64,000 nt of DNA, from assembly GCF_002994745.2 (NCBI RefSeq), contig NC_037088.1, positions 68,342,397-68,406,396 of the forward strand, written 5' to 3'. The notes under the pieces were generated by a model. That model saw nothing but the letters and a program-made list of their open reading frames with translations. It did no database searches and was not told where the DNA came from. Origin of the DNA: Rosa chinensis. Taxonomy: Eukaryota; Streptophyta; Magnoliopsida; Rosales; Rosaceae. This document shows positions 62,601 through 64,000 of this stretch, piece after piece; position 1 is the stretch's first letter, and every line of letters begins with the position of its first letter. The translations under genes were made by a program, and so were the position numbers.

Positions 62601-63670
62601 TCAATAGAAGAAAAAGTTGGGGATATCCTGGAGGTTCTCAAACTCAGGAGAGTTCGTCTTCGCATTGGCAAGGGCAAACTACAGATGGCATCAGTTCTGG
62701 CAAAGCTGAGGGGAATTCTCAAGTAGTTGGTGGTTCCCCATCACATCTGCCTCTAAGTTCTAGTGCTGGAAGCTGGAAACAGCAGCGAGGAGGCAGTGGA
62801 AGTTCTGCTGGCTACTTAGCCACTCCAAACATGCCAAGCTCCTTCAAGGTTGGTTCCAATATCCCAAAGACCACAGGAGTGGCTCATGACAATTCGGAGG
62901 CTAGCCTGTCACTGCCTGATCCTGGGGATTGGGATCCCAATTATAGGTATAACTGGACAATACCTTTTAATTGCTAAAATATATGCTAATTTTTATGTAA
63001 TCTTGTTGCATACTTCATTGTCATTTTAGAATGCTTGCTGTCAAGATTTAGGTATTAATCATGTTTGCATGCATTTAAATCTTGTTTCATATCTCAAAAT
63101 AGGAAAATTCTGCTATTAGTTGCATAACACAGTTTTTTGCTTTCTTCGTGGCCTATAAGATTCCTCCGGCCTTTAATTGCTCCAGTAATGGTATATCTCT
63201 CACTTCTCCAAGGTCTGTAGAGAGTAAGATAGTTGTTGAAGCGTGCATCAGGGTGGGCTCTGCAATTCTAGCCTTTATGTCTTAACTGAAGACATTCTAG
63301 TTGGCTGATCAATACACGATCATGACTATGATGGTAGTTTGCACCATGTATCAAGCATGTTAAAGTTTCATGCCAATTTCATTGTCAACTATTCGATGTG
63401 CTTCCTCACCTGGAGTTGATTCAATCTCAAGCGGCTTGTTTACTTGTTAAATGCACCTTGGCTTGTTTACAATTTGATGTGTATTCCTTTTTTTGTGTGT
63501 TTCTATTCTCATTCCAGCGATGAACTTCTTCTGCAAGAAGATGGTTCGGATACAAGCTGCTTTACTACTGAGTTCAGCAATGGCATGCATCTTAATTCCG
63601 CAGAAACATTGGGTGGGGTTGGAAGATTCAGCAGCATGTCAAGTACAAGCTCCGGTCTTTCCTTACACAG
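56692..63670 (+). CDS. YAK1: YAK1-type DYRK protein kinase (3' end outside the window)
   Basis: Sixteen exons are visible: 56692-56817, 57695-57894, 58284-58437, 58556-58665, 58802-58871, 58979-59061, 59145-59223, 59319-59359, 60080-60202, 60446-60596, 60865-60979, 61090-61172, 61259-61333, 61973-62047, 62126-62946 and 63518-63670, coding for about 820 residues. The kinase domain starts near 110: Gly loop [12 protein letters not shown], Lys139 (FVAVKIIKN), HCDLKPEN with Asp237, DFG at 258-260, and the DYRK activation-loop Tyr270-Ser-Tyr272 before [17 protein letters not shown]. All catalytic residues are present. A long Gly/Ser-rich tail follows. Arabidopsis YAK1 acts downstream of TOR in growth arrest and meristem control. 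In-frame reading into 63962 gives an immediate stop, so the next true exon is probably beyond base 64000. The intron after exon 6 is GC-AG. Confidence 0.95.
61588..61882. mobile_element. MITE in a YAK1 intron (PIF/Harbinger-like)
   Basis: A 295-bp element with inverted ends GAGCAACTCCAGCAGCTTCCCTA and TAGGGAATCTGTTGGAGTTGCTC, flanked by TAA on both sides (61585-61587 and 61883-61885). The 3-bp TAA duplication and end type suggest a Tourist/Harbinger MITE. It sits between exons 13 and 14 and does not touch either splice site. Confidence 0.85.
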
Positions 63671-64000
63671 GTAAGTTGTATCATTATCAAATACTTTGAA
63701 ATCATCTGAACAGGTCTTGTGTTCGTTAACAAAAACTTAATTATATGTTTTTAAGTATATTCCACGCAACTTAATACAGAACGTCAATCAATTTGCAAAA
63801 TGTTTTTTTTTTTTTTTTTTGCTTTTCCTTAACTGAATAATGGCTAAAAGTATAGTGCAGATAGTGGATGTAATCTTATGTAAGCTTAAAAAGCTTGTGG
63901 ATGGATCTGCAAGAAGATACTCAAACATTCCCATTTATATATTTTGGTTTGTAATTTTGCAGTTAAGATTGGGAGGTTTTTGGCAGTTAACTTTTTGGCT
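63671..64000 (+). other. YAK1 intron, cut by the window edge
   Basis: Starts with GTAAGT and contains a T-run near 63805-63821. Two AG sites near the edge (63962, 63985) would each lead at once to an in-frame TAA, so they are probably not the acceptor. Confidence 0.6.

Noticed and set aside
63962..64000. Final exon of YAK1 at the window edge
   Set aside because: Both AG sites lead at once to TAA in the required phase, while YAK1 proteins usually continue well past this point; the next exon is more likely outside the window.

Overview
This window is nuclear DNA of a flowering plant, almost certainly a eudicot. Every gene has many exons with plant-type GT-AG introns, and AT-rich noncoding DNA alternates with Ty1/copia, LINE, hAT-like and MITE sequences. 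The best-preserved proteins are plant-specific or plant-like: a GRF transcription factor with a miR396 site, COLD1/GTG, an AIPP2-type PHD protein and a YAK1 kinase. A Rosaceae-like relative is only an impression and cannot be proven here. Exon coordinates were assembled by eye from splice sites, reading phase and family knowledge. Every gene model that ends inside the window closes in frame.

Layout. 1-3874: 5' half of a minus-strand copia element (Cop1), running off the left edge. 3875-4750: LTR-like debris. 4751-6752: 5'-truncated LINE, minus strand. 7835-9907: alcohol dehydrogenase-like gene, plus strand. 10329-16845: complete but decayed copia element (Cop2), plus strand, with two LTRs. 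16887-17522: small inverted-repeat element filled with plant telomere-type repeats. 18712-20333: plastid membrane protein gene, minus. 21170-21991: hAT-like element. 22678-28429: AIPP2-like PHD/SPOC-like chromatin protein gene, minus. 31908-36225: COLD1/GTG gene, minus. 37256-39664: GRF gene, minus. 40674-41210: second hAT-like element. 41490-45212: truncated copia element (Cop3), minus. 48266-54343: ORC3 gene, plus. 54615-55969: inverted-repeat element carrying a broken fragment of a COG4 gene and a 21-bp satellite. 56692 to the right edge: YAK1-type DYRK kinase gene, plus, 3' end missing.

Function. The genes are unrelated housekeeping and regulatory loci, not a pathway or cluster. They cover redox metabolism (ADH-like), a chloroplast membrane protein, transcriptional repression (AIPP2-like), a membrane protein tied to cold/ABA/pH signalling (COLD1), leaf growth (GRF/miR396), replication origin licensing (ORC3) and TOR-linked growth signalling (YAK1). 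From memory, the plastid protein, AIPP2-like and ORC3 neighbourhood matches an old Arabidopsis gene order (AT5G16660-16690, with a partial copy at AT3G02890-02900), so this block is probably ancestral and was later opened up by insertions.

I found no evidence of a new multi-gene system. The least ordinary signals are the COG4-capturing element, the telomere-repeat-filled element, and the long leaders and His/Gly/Met-rich spacer shared by the three copia copies. Smaller oddities are unusual splice features: a C24 tract in COLD1, a GC-AG intron in YAK1 and an 8-nt last coding exon in the GRF gene.
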